This document shows positions 24,901 to 36,300 of a DNA stretch of 64,000 nt, piece after piece (the stretch's first letter is position 1; each line of letters opens with the position of its first letter). Position numbers and translations under genes: made by a program. A model generated the notes under the pieces. That model ran no database searches, had not been told where the DNA came from, and saw only the letters and a list, made by a program, of their open reading frames with translations. The stretch lies in NCBI RefSeq assembly GCF_003073045.1, contig NC_037590.1, positions 44,866,296 to 44,930,295 of the forward strand, read 5' to 3'. Source of the DNA: Pomacea canaliculata. Its lineage: Eukaryota; Mollusca; Gastropoda; Architaenioglossa; Ampullariidae.

Positions 24901-27900
24901 TTCCAGTACTGGTCGCCAGGGCAACCCAGCAAGATTCTGGGGCTGCTGTCCGTCGAGGACTGCGCGTTGATGCGGCGCGACGACGCATGGCAGTGGCACG
25001 ACTACATCTGCGGCAGCCTCAAGTTTCACTACAAGTACATCTGCCAGTTCCGTGAGTGCAATTTATATGCAAACTGGCCATTCCTTTCTGTGGGTACCCA
25101 CCATGTTTTCCTTGCTGCTTTGTATCAGTTGCCACCTCCTGCTGACCCCTCCCCCTGCCCTTTTGTCTGTTTGTCTCTCTGTGTGTGTGGAGAGAGAGGG
25201 AGAGAAAGACAACGAAAGAAAAAGAAAGCAGGGATGGGGAAATGGGGGAAAGACCATTGTGTTGCGCTGAGTGAAAACTAGCATGAGCTAAATCACGGGC
25301 TGCTCTACACATAACCAGCCGTTCTCCTGGCTTTGTTTTGCTGGTGGTGGTGTTTTATTTGGGCTTTCTAGTTCGTGCTGGAAGGAGTGGTTCTATCTGT
25401 CTTATCTTGGCCGGGAATTACCATGCAGATTGTGGGTGGGAAGGCAAGGTAAGCTGGGAGAGAGAATGTCAGTCAAATTCTGGTTTTCCTAGTCTTACTC
25501 TGGAAACTGATGAAGAATAAAAGAAGAAATACTGAGATGCGAAAGAAGATGAAGGATAATTCTTTAGGTGAAGGAAAGACAAAAGGCCTTAGCGTCCTTC
25601 AGACATTGACAAACAACATTGTTTGGCAGAGCGAGTTTGTCTTTATTTTGTAGGATATAAAAAACGGACACATGACCGGCTCTTGACAAAAGAAAATACG
25701 AAACAAATTCTACATTAGCCGGAAGAAAAAGTTGAAGTCTAAAACCTCTCTTCGTGTTTAGTAAAAAGCATTTTCGCGGGGTCGACTAAAACATTGCGTT
25801 GAAGACAGAGCGCTTTAGAAATGGCTTGGTCACCTTCCAGCATCGTGGGGACGGAATTGAAGTAAAAAAAAAAACAACAACAAAGAAACATGTGGCTGTG
25901 TCGGGAATGATTTCAGAGGTGGCGCTGATCGAAAACACGCAGCGCACGGATGGTGGGGTGGAGGTGGTCTGCGTGATGGGAAGCCGGCACCCTCCCTCTC
26001 CCCCCTGCTTTAGCAGAAAACTCACTTGACGGGTGTTAGAATAATATATCTCAACTTCCGTTGTGGATTTTGGGATGTTGAGAAGGAGAGATACAGTCCT
26101 TGTTGTGACATGGAGAGAAATCCACCTTCCCCACCCACACCCCCACGCGGACGTCACGCGCGCACATGAGTGTGCATGGAGTGGGAAGACATTCGCCACG
26201 CATTTACAAAGGATTCTTTACTACAACAAGGACTTAATTTACAGCCATCTTACAGCTACTTGTTATATAATGCCCCTTGTGTTGAAGGAATATCATAATA
26301 CACACATGTCATCAATACATTATCTCACGCCTCGTCAATATGGCCAGATGTCAAACACTCGTGATCTTATAAATATTTCAGGTATTGCCTGTTACCACAT
26401 GACATACTTTCAGTCAAGTTATTTATTTACACAATATATATATATGCCATAAAATAATGATTGTACAATAAAACGACTACGACATTCGCAAAGTATTTTT
26501 CCGAGAGTTGTGAATGGTGATTTGACTGACTCCCCATCCCTTCCCTCTCCATTTCTCTTTCTCTGTATGAGAGAGAGACAAAGTGTTGTATACATGTAAA
26601 CAAACCCTGTGGTTGGATTTGTGAGCAAAAGAAAAATTTCTGTCTTGGACTTCCTGGGACAGACAATAAAGTTTTATTTGATTTGATTGAAAACAGACTT
26701 GTACACCTTGTTCAGGTTTGTGTTTTGATTTGCTAGCATCTTTCTCGGCACTAGTCCGATCATGAAACTCTCGCCGATGACTGTGTGCTCCTGTAATGCT
26801 TATCAGGCCTTGTGAAAACGACGGCGGCGGCGGCGGCGACGACGACAACCTCCTCTACAGCAGTGACCGTCGCCGGTATCCAGGGTGACGGACAAAGTCA
26901 GAAGGCGCTGTACCTCAAAGGTCAGAGGGCGGAGTCCATGGTGATAGACGATAGCGTGGGGAGCGGGTTGTCCGGCCGCAGGGGTCACGGCACAGGTCAG
27001 TGGACGTGCAGGGGGCCGAGGGCAGCCTGTCTTCGCATCCTCCTAGTTTCATGGATGACTTGCAGCCTGACTACAGCTGCTTGCATGGCGGTCACTGCAT
27101 GACATAGGTCACCACCCTGCACTTTCGTTTCGTGGGTAGATGCACGAGACTTGCCCTCGTGGAGCGCATGTGCCTGTAACTGTTTCTTCTTCTTTTCTGC
27201 GACTGACCTTTTCTCTCGCTAATGCATGGTGGTCCATCATCATTAATATTATTTTCTGCATGCCGAGGCAGAACGTTTGTTTTATCGCCTGTCACGATTT
27301 GTCCCAAGACAGAAATGTGACCAGAACTGCTTAGTAATACAGATTAACGGTCTGAAAAAGTACAAGATTTTTTTTTTTATAATCAGTAGATTGAACTCGG
27401 TAATAGTATTTCCCAAAATAAATGAACGCGTTCGCCCTCAAAACTGTCTGGAAGATGCTCGGTCTGTGGTCCTGTCTCTGCCATGGGCTGTTCTCTGCAC
27501 GTGACACCTGTTTAGCTGCTTTGCCGGGATTATAACCTTAGTCGCTGGCTAAAACACCAGATCCACCCCACCTAATCCTGGCTATAGTCTTTACAACATA
27601 TGTATATCCATGGAGCTTGTGTAATATTTCTTCGCATGGTGATGCTCGCAATCTTCTATTCTTGAGAACGGGGAAATCCTCTTATAAACGTAGCTCTGTC
27701 CTTTGGGTGAAAAAGCACCCAGTAGTTCTTTGAGAATAAATTCTGTACTACCATTTGCTGATGTAATTACATAGCAGCACAGCTCTCAGGATGAAGTCAT
27801 CAGAGATGGACATCTGGGGTGCCTCCATTACCTGGCTGGGATGTGGATGCGGTTGTCAAAGCGTTTACTTTCTCTCACGCGCGTTTGTGGATGTGTTTAC

Positions 27901-30900
27901 AGGCGGGATTGGAGTGAGTCTGTAAAGAGTGTCTGTTGCAATAAACAGACAGCTGCAGCTGCAGACGAGAGAAACAGCGGATTATCACGAACTTGTAGAC
28001 ACGTCGGTGGTGTTATCTGTCCTCCTGCACCACTCGAGACGTCGTCGCGACAGCTATAAATAGCATTTGAGAGACGATAATGATCGATGTGGCGACCATG
28101 CATCTCAGAGAAGTTAGTTGAGGTCGAGACTAGTCGAGACAGAGCTTGAGGGCGCACGGGAGAGCCGTTAACATCACAGACGACAAGAACAGAGGTGGAC
28201 TTAGAAAGCAGAAGGAGGCTGGAGCACCTCTGGCTGATAGCGCGAGATGCGGTGAGCCTGATGGGAGCACCCGGCATCAGAGGAGGACACCAGCTCCCAC
28301 CCTGGCACCAGCCTCTGTGACACCATGAACGAGGAGCTACCAGAGAGCTATCAAAGCAAGTCCTGGAAGATCACTTGAACGTTCATTACTCTGTTTAATA
28401 AACAAAAGTTGATTAGTTATTTACAAAATGTTATCCCTATCATATCAATGAATGGCTTTTTATTTTCGTTGGATGATTTAAATCTTGCCCATTTTCAATT
28501 AAAATGTAAGGGAGAGATTTTCATTAGTCAGATTCTTAAGATCCACGAGAGAAATGGCATCTATGGACACTACCTCATCAGGTTTCATGTGCGCAGATAA
28601 TGTAGATGTGGTCTGGCTTTTGCATCTGCATGGGGAAAGCCTACATCTGTTAACGTTTTTAATTAACAAAGGTTTGCATCAAGTAAGGTTTAGCAGGCAC
28701 AAGAATTCAAAGAAACATGTCTTGCCCCCAGAAACAGCAGATTAAACTTAACAGCCTAAGTGGCTAGCAGGATTTCTTGCTTAGTGCCTGCGTCATCAGG
28801 CGCCTAACAGCCCTCAGAGAGATAGAAACCTTCCTTGTACAAATGTCACTTAGAAGAGAACAGAAGAGCTAGACCATGTAACTCCACCCAAACCTTTACA
28901 GAACATGAAAATCTGTTATGGGGGAAGGAGAGGTGTAAAAGTAGGGAGGTTCTCTGTACTCCACACTCTCTGCCCTACACTTTCTCTCCTCATCCTTTTC
29001 ACCCTCTTCCATTCCCCAGCCAGCTGTTGGTAGCAGAGGTGGGCTGGATGTGAAAAGGGAGGAAACTTGCCTAAAGCTTGAGCGAGACGCTCGACCTCAG
29101 ACATGCTTTCCACGCCATTAGACTGCCACACCCATAACACCCCATAGCAAGGGAGAGGACTGCCAGTGCTGTTCATGCCTTCTTTTCGTGAAAGAGGCTT
29201 TTAGTGTAAGATTGTTGCTTGTTTGCATATTTTGAGAGATTGGAAGAGAGAACTAAAAGGACAGATACAACTTCATTTGTTTTAGTGGAGGAATTCTTTT
29301 TAAACTTTTAGGGACAATGCAGGTCTAGCTTATTGTTTGAGGATGAGAGCAGTTATAACATACAGTATATATTTGTCTATCAGTGCACTTATCCAATTTG
29401 TTGAGATAGTTCAGCATACACCTAATATTTCTGATCCCATGTATTCTGTATTCTTCTACATAAAGGACCAAGAAATGGTGTTGACAGTACAAAAGTATCA
29501 TCAGTCTTTAGAATCCACTGCTGGACAAGTGGCGAGGGTGAGGGAATAGGAGCATTCTGTTGTCTCTAGCACATCTCTTGTGACCCTCCCAAGCACTAGC
29601 TGACCTTTCAGAGGCAGGCAATGTGGGTGTGGCTCCGGCTGACATGCAACCCAACCACCAGGGACCCTATATTTTATTTTCAAACACGAAAACGATGTAG
29701 AAGACCTGGTATAGATGTTAAGTTGTGGATGCTCTGTTCTCATGCAGCATGATGACATGAATGGTAGGGTTGTGAGAAGGCATGTTACAAAATATAAAAC
29801 TGAAAAAAAAAAAACGAAAAAGAAGAGAAAAAAAGGAAAAGCAGACTATGGCAGGATAGGTCTGTAAATGCAGCAGACATGGCAGCTTTGTTTGCATTCT
29901 TTTTCATTTCCATATGAGTTTTCAACATTTTAAGGTGACATGGGGTGCTAGCACCTGAACAAATATTTAGTGAAGCTTAATTAATAAGAAGAGGATGAAG
30001 GTAATAAATTTTGATGTAATAATATTTGATGTAATAATAGCTATTTTAAAAATGAGGTTCAGAACTGATAATTAACTTGAGGCCTGTTTGGAAGCCTTTT
30101 TTGAGTAGCAAAGGAGGACAGTCTTATGATGAGTCTTTCAGGATCCCACTTTCCACAATCAAGAAACGTGGCCTTGCACTATCTTCAAACTTAGTAGCTG
30201 AGCCACATGCCTCCTCCTTACTGTCTAAGGAATTACCATTGAAGGGTCTAGAGCGTTTTCCAGAATATAAGAATTGTTTTTGCCATTAAGAAAAATGAAA
30301 AATTCATTTCTCCTGGTCCCCACCTATCACAGAGTCCATCTAGGGGATGCAGCCAAGTGGTACCTTATGGGTATATCCAGCAGGGCTGCACCAGGGTTAC
30401 AGAAAAATATACTCTGACCCAAATAAGAGTGTGGATCAGATTGACCCAGACCGCAGCCTTCTAGAAGAGCTAGGGCATTGCACGACTAGCCGATTGATTG
30501 GTGTGGGACAGCACCAACCTTCTGTCTAGGAGAAGTCTGGGCCAAAGAATGCTGGTATGATAGGGTGCAACCCATCAGTGACCTTAGCCTCCAGGATCCC
30601 ATTCTTTCCTGACACAGGTCGCCCTGCACAGCAATCGCAGGGGGCCTAAAGAAGAACTCTGAGAAAACAGAAATCATGAAAGACAGAGATTTGTGGGAAA
30701 TATTGAAAAAAGGGAAATGACCAAAAGGCAGAGGATAGGAAAAAACCGACAGTAGAAGAAATAAGAGTTTTAATGATTAAAGGAGTAAAGGTTAAAGGAC
30801 CTGTGAGACAGAAACAAGTACAGTGAGGAGGAAAGAGGCAATGTACAACAGTACAACAGTGCATGTGTCTTGTTTTCCATGCTTTGTTATGCTTGCCACT

Positions 30901-33383
30901 GCATGCTTTTTTTCATATGTTTGCAGGATACACTTTTTTGAAGTCATTGATAGATGGGCATAAACAATTACACATGATTTATGCATGAACCCAGCTGCAT
31001 CCATGTATATTCTTTTATTCTTCCTCCCTCTCTCTATTCCTTCTCTCTCTCTTTCTTACAGGCATTCATTCACCAAAGAACTAACTACTTGCTTGAACAC
31101 TGCATAATGGGAAAATTAACCTTCTATGTTCCAGCCTTCAACTCTATCTACCAACATGCTGCTCACTCTTCAGCTGCAGCAGAAGACAATGGAAACAGTA
31201 AGTGAAGAGGAGTTTCAAATATTGGGAAGCGTAATTAAATCTTTAGCACTTATGTGAACATAAAAATAGTGAATGCTGAGACCATTGGTGTGTGTGCGTG
31301 CGTGTGCAGGAGTGTGTGTGCATTCGAGAATGTGCATAGGAAGGAACGCAAGCAAGTGTAAAACCATTGTTCGTATAATGAGCATAGTAATGGTAATTCT
31401 TATACTGTGCATGTTCTAGTGGAAGGTACTTGCCACTCACGCATACACACATAATGAGTGGTGAGCTGGTAAATTCGCAAACAAGCCACATCGCTGTTTA
31501 AACTTGCAGGATTTAAAACTGGGGAAAAAAGTCTCAGCTTATAATCCGAAATTTATGGTATTTCTGAATTGACTTCATGTATATGTATATGCCAGTCTTG
31601 ATCACCATTGTTGTGTTTAAGGGGAAATCACATGTTTTTAGTGGCAGACCATTGTGTTGACCCTGGTTTTAAATGCTGACTTTATAGCATACTTTATAGA
31701 TTTATTGTACCATTCCTCATGCAGTTCCTCATCCTTGTTGATTCCCGAATTGACAACTGCATGCTTTTAGCATGTATCATGTATGTGCGGTTTGTGTAAA
31801 GCACTCTGAGTTTGCCTTAATGGTGGAGAAAGGTGCTATAGAAATCATTGTCATTATTATTATTATTCCTGAACATCATATTGATTGTTGTGCTTATGGG
31901 GGTCATTGTGTGATTTCAGTGGCAATCTTGACCATCATACTGATTGTTGGAGGCATCATCCTTCTGGGGCTGCTGATTGCCTTCCTTGTTGTTCGTAGAA
32001 GGTCAGTACATTTGGTTAATGATACTACAGCTGTAATGGTGCTAATGACATGTGAAGGTTGTTGACAATCGTAGTGACAGTGGAGGTAATAATGCTGATG
32101 ATAACGTGAGCTTAAGTATCATTACCATTTTTCTTGTAGGATAGCTGAGGAAAGAAGATAACACTCCTGGGAACATATTCATGAAGTGAGAGTAAGTTAT
32201 TGCCCTGGGAGCAATGGGGAAAATCAAAGACAAACTTCTTGTTGCAACTATAAGAACACACTGTCCCGACCTCCGTGGATATTCCTGTTTCACTTTTCCC
32301 CAGAGAATCTTTGCTACTGCTTTATAATTATGGTCCCGGGGTAAGGCAACATCCTTCGAGTTGGGATGTAAGTTTATTTCTCTGTAGACAAGATCTTTGA
32401 TTTCCCCATTTAGCCCTGTGACAACAACTTACCTTCACTTCATGGTATCATTGTTAAGGCCAGCTACGTAGGTTGAAATCATATTTAGGGACATGTACAA
32501 GTTTTTTTAAGAAAAATGACATAAGGCTTAATAGTCACATGCACAGAAAAGGATTTCTTTATGGACTTCTTACAGTTGTAAATGTCTGAGGAGAAGTTTA
32601 TGCAAGCCATTGCATGTGGTAGGAGTGTGGTGTGGTGATAATTGTAGCAATGGATAATGATTAGTGGTGAATGGCCTCAACAAAAGATGCTGTATGTGTG
32701 GCAATATTAAATTATGTGTCTGTAGATAGAAATCTTTCATAAAATAGATGAGAATCAAGTCTGGTTGTCTTAAACAGGTATCAACACGCACTCAAGCACA
32801 TCGATGTGAGAGAAACAGTAGTTCACTTTGCTAATCGATCCTTCACCTCTGCCCACACTGTGCTAGCTCCTCCACCTGCACCCCACGTTTTCTCAGCCGC
32901 CACGAAGACAGTTTGTACCTGACTCCTGTGGAATCTGAGTGTTTCTATGAAGAGATCAAGAAGCCAGAGACTCAAAGGACCGATTGCATCAATAAAGACT
33001 TTGACAGCTTTCAGGAGACTGTCCCTCTTGCCTCAGGAGGACTTTGTGCAGGAGATGTGGGAGCCTGTGGGATCACGCTAGATGCGTTTGATGATAGCCC
33101 TGAGCTCCCACTGGTCTCTGCTGGCTCAGCCAATTCTATGGAGAGCCTGGACAGCTCAAAGGGCAGTATGAAACTGAAACCAGAGAATGTGCACAATGAC
33201 TACGTGGATATGAATGGCATGGCGGTCATGAGCAGCAAAGACAGTAGTGGCACAGCCAGCAAGGAAAGCTTGCATGGCAGTACTTTGAATGCAGAGGGTG
33301 GCAAAGCAGCTGTGCAAGATGACTACTACTATGTAAACACCTGGAAAGGTGCTCAAGAAAATGTGTATGAGGCTCTGCCCTGA
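18943..33383 (+). CDS. Transmembrane C-type lectin receptor with multi-tyrosine tail
   Basis: Seven exons: 18943-18994, 24344-24619, 24887-25051, 26807-26995, 31135-31197, 31920-32001, 32897-33383. Introns 1-5 are phase 1 and intron 6 is phase 2. The total is 1314 nt, exactly 437 residues plus stop, with no frame conflict. Residues 1-17 are a signal peptide. About 24-164 form a long-form C-type lectin domain with six cysteines (C24, C42, C59, C135, C151, C162) and VWLGAR for the WIGL motif. About 165-248 form a Thr/Ala-rich stalk. About 249-273 are one membrane helix followed by RRSR. The 160-residue tail has Y283LTP, Y293EEI, Y378VDM, Y421VNT and Y433EAL. The protein should sit at the cell surface and signal through tyrosine phosphorylation; this is inference. 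The stalk exon at 31135 is the least certain: it was chosen by phase and splice sites only. No orthologue name is recognised. Confidence 0.82.
22378..22435 (-). mobile_element. Possible tRNA-derived SINE remnant
   Basis: On the minus strand this reads GGTTGGTGGCGCAGTGGCTG, resembling the A-box head of tRNA-derived SINEs (TGGCGCAGTGG). No clear B box or tail follows, so it is a fragment at best. Confidence 0.35.
23610..24060 (+). repeat. Dispersed repeat, mollusc-type (TTTATACAGCGCATACTC family)
   Basis: The stretch begins with ATAATAATAAATGTGGGATT, continues with a GCGCATACTC segment, and near 23900-24000 has GGCGGATATGGAAGGGGGAG. I recognise this arrangement as a recurrent non-coding repeat of mollusc genomes from general knowledge only. 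Related but shorter fragments occur at 37610-37720 and 51795-51880 in this window. Confidence 0.45.
24344..25051 (+). other. C-type lectin domain (two exons) lacking canonical calcium-site residues
   Basis: The exons 24344-24619 and 24887-25051 encode the whole fold. Where sugar-binding lectins have EPN or QPD, this one has GQPSK. Where they have WND before the fifth cysteine, it has QWHDYIC. The six structural cysteines and hydrophobic core (WNDARDKCWDMGGELLAV, VWLGAR) are kept. The fold should be sound, but calcium-dependent mannose or galactose binding in the usual manner is unlikely. Confidence 0.8.
25052..26806 (+). other. Third intron of the lectin receptor
   Basis: Intron between the lectin domain and the stalk exon. 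A Pu/Py-rich tract lies near 25140-25240, and a tail-like stretch GACAATAAAGTTTTATTTGA lies near 26660. No coding exon was supported. Open frames here lack plausible splice signals and composition. Confidence 0.45.
26996..31134 (+). other. Fourth intron of the lectin receptor
   Basis: A 4.1 kb intron. Besides the SINE tail near 27500, a block at about 30300-30660 has the look of an older repeat or processed sequence with no recognisable protein. Two purine-rich runs occur near 29800-29850. No coding exon fits. Confidence 0.4.
27500..27575 (+). mobile_element. SINE 3' tail fragment
   Basis: The segment TATAACCTTAGTCGCTGGCT followed by AAAACACC matches the 3' part of the SINE at 51002-51168 (TATAAAGCCTTAGTTGCTGG, then CGTAAAACATC). 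It is an isolated tail without the tRNA-like head, inside an intron of the lectin receptor. Confidence 0.5.
31770..31870 (+). repeat. SINE/LINE-type tail ending in ATT repeats beside the membrane-span exon
   Basis: TGTGTAAAGCACTCTGAGTT, then GGTGCTATAGAAATCATT and an (ATT)n run, is the widespread AAAGCGCT...GCGCTATAAAAAT tail found at the 3' ends of many SINEs and LINEs. It ends about 50 bp before the 3' splice site of the membrane-span exon at 31920. Confidence 0.55.
31920..33383 (+). other. Membrane helix and cytoplasmic signalling tail exons of the lectin receptor
   Basis: Exon 31920-32001 encodes ILTIILIVGGIILLGLLIAF, a single membrane span, then RR. Exon 32897-33383 encodes the tail, rich in Ser, Asp and Glu. 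The tyrosines lie in recognised SH2-ligand patterns: FYEEI (Src-family), YVDM (PI3-kinase p85, YxxM) and YVNT (Grb2, YxN), plus YLTP and YEAL. These are pattern matches made by eye. Confidence 0.8.
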
Positions 33384-36300
33384 AACGGGAAATAACTGGA
33401 TTCGCTAGAAGCAAAATATGAAATAGACAAGCCTGCTGACAGGGTATCATCTAGAAACTGCTGTTCTGTGCTCTTACTACAGTGATTATTATATGACAGT
33501 TGCTTGGACCCATCAACATGCTGTTCCTTAAAGTTAAATGCAGCAGATGTCATACATAGCACCAGGTTGTGTTTTAGTCTTTGCTTTGGCAGTGCAGTTC
33601 ACTTTGCATTGTACTTTCAGCCTGTTGCACTGGGAGTCAGCATACCTGAGTAAGATATTGGTTGAAAGAATCATTAGATAGTCCTTCTTGCCAGTTAAAT
33701 CTAGAACTCTATCACATACCTTTTAACGACTTAGCAGCGGTATAGAGTTCAGTGAAAGCAAACACCGTCACTATAAAAGCAGCATAGTGCAAATGCATAT
33801 TAGGTAGTACTTACCAGGATGCCCAGTCTCAGTAGAGTTCTGACTCTTCCAGCTATTATTTTTAATTGTCAGTGTTTGATCTGTCGCTTCATTTAAGGTT
33901 GTGAGCGTGTCTGCTGCCAGATGTTTATCCCTATCTTCCCCTTCTCTTCCTGTTTCTTGTATTTTGTGCTCACATAAGATGTAGATAAAAACAAACAATA
34001 TGGATTACACAGTGTGGTTAACATATTGTCTCCCTTTTCCCCCAGATAAATGCACATCACCACATTCTGTTTTATTTATGAGCACTCCAAATTTTAAGGA
34101 GAATTTTAGGCAGTGCTTAGTATTAAGAATATAGGCTTCAACTGAAGATGATTAAAAAGTCAAAGTTCATATAGTCATGTTTTATTTTAGTCATCCATCT
34201 TTCCAATGTCCTTGTTAAATTCAAGTCATTTTATACATGTTTTCAGATTTCTATGAAGCTATGAACAGCACACAGTTTGAAATTGGTGCATGGCTAATTG
34301 CCATTCATTTGCATGAAGGTATATATAGATATAGAAGCATTTTTCTTGGAAAAAAAACAAAACTATTAAAACACCATAAAATATTATTTCAACCTTTTAA
34401 CATAGAAGACTTTTCTTGTTGAGAAGACCTTTTCCTTTTTGAATTACTAAATCAGATTGAAAGTTATGAAATTTGAAAAAAAGACTTCTTTCTCTAGCTA
34501 AAATAGCTGAACCGTCCTGCACAGATTCTGGGAACTACAGGGTGTTGTGTTTTTTTTCTTGTTCTTCGGGGTTTTTCCCCCACAATAGTCCACAGTTTAT
34601 GATAGTTTTGATGTTCTAGTGTTTGTAGAATGAGCACTAACCACTTTGCTGCTTCTAGGTTGTTTTTTTTTTTCATATTTATACATTAGTGCTTGACTTC
34701 AACCAAAGTATTTTTTGTTTTATCATTTACTGTAACATAACGTGGTCATTTGTCTCTTGATTTGTATTTTAACCTGTGATAATGCTAGTTTTGTCTTGAT
34801 TTTGCGCTTTTTATAACCTGTGATCATTTAATGATAGTATTTTATCAGATAGGATGACCCCATGGCCAAGATAGTTAAAAAATCACATACTGCCACAGTG
34901 TTTGATGACAAATTATTTATGTAAAGACATGTCTTTTTAAAGTTTGAACATCCTTAATTTATAAAAATTTTCTTGTCGTCTGTGTAAAACATGTAAGTAA
35001 TGATAAACATGCCTTGAATTATTTTTTTTTTACATCAGTATTCACAGTAAAGTCAATCTGCCTCTATATATCTCACACACATTTGAGTTGTACGTAGAAA
35101 CTTTGGCCATCAAGTAGATAATATGAAAATCAGGCACAGAAGGTCAATTGGGATTTTCTCAGAACTTTGTACATTTGTGCACAAACTGCAACGAACTGTT
35201 GATTAATGTTCCCATAAGAGCTCATGTCACTTCATAATTTGTTAAAGGAGTTATGTACTGGTAACTGCTGCATGACTTTTATCATTGACTGGGTTCCTCA
35301 GCGGCATTACTGGTTAATGTGTGTATTGTTTCTTTGAGTTTTACTGTCTGGTGAAATATGCATGCAATAATGTTCTTAAAACATGTGCACTGTGTATATA
35401 TATATATGTATATAGTTGCAGCACAAAAATATCTCTATCAAAATTATACAATCCATGCTGGAGACTCCTAATTGGTAGATTTCTGCTTAAAACTTTTGTC
35501 TTTCTGCTTAAAAATTATTAGACTTTCTATTAATGCTACATCTAATTTCCTGATTTAGGTTTCCAATTTCTTGTTCTAAGTTGGAAATCTGCTTAAGAAC
35601 CCCCACAGAAATTTTCAGGTTTTTTTTTTTCCACAAGCCTTTTCCAGCCTGACATAGTCTTAAAGCAAATTCTTTCTTTGTGTCTTCCAGGAGTTATTAT
35701 CGGATGAAATCATACTCTTCATTGTTCATTGTCACCTTACATCAGATTTTATTTTGGGGGGAGGGAAATTGTGGCAATTGCATGGATGTGTGTGTGTATG
35801 TTTGATATTGCACATGCATGAAAGTTAATACCTTTTCATGCACAAGTGTTATTGGTCCCTGCTGATTGTGTGCAGTCAAGGTGCAAATTTACCTGCAAGA
35901 TTATGCCTGTAAATTCTGTCAACTGAGATGTCATATTTCGTTTGTTTGACATAGTCCAGGAATTTTGCTTCTTTGATGAATCATTCTTCCCCAGTCTTCC
36001 CCTGATCTAAATTAGCATCTCACATGGTTGTTGTTGACACCTGCTCTTGTATTTTCAGTTCCCTGAAAAGATCAGGTCTTTCAGATTGCAAGTCTAGTGG
36101 TTAATATGATCTCTGATACTATTAAATCTTTTCACCACCCCAGCTGTTCACATGCCCTACAGAACTTGTTCAGGACTGCCTATCATGCGCAGCTTTAACT
36201 GGCGGCTGGCTATCAAGATGGAATAATAATAATGTGAACTTATAACACACAGCATCACAAGCAGGATTGATAGCACTCTCTGTGCAGACCAGTCATGATA

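Noticed and set aside
31062-31134. Upstream acceptor for the stalk exon (TTCTTACAG at 31061)
   Set aside because: It has the better pyrimidine tract, but in the required phase it meets a stop within eight codons. The acceptor at 31134 keeps the frame open and phase 1 on both sides.
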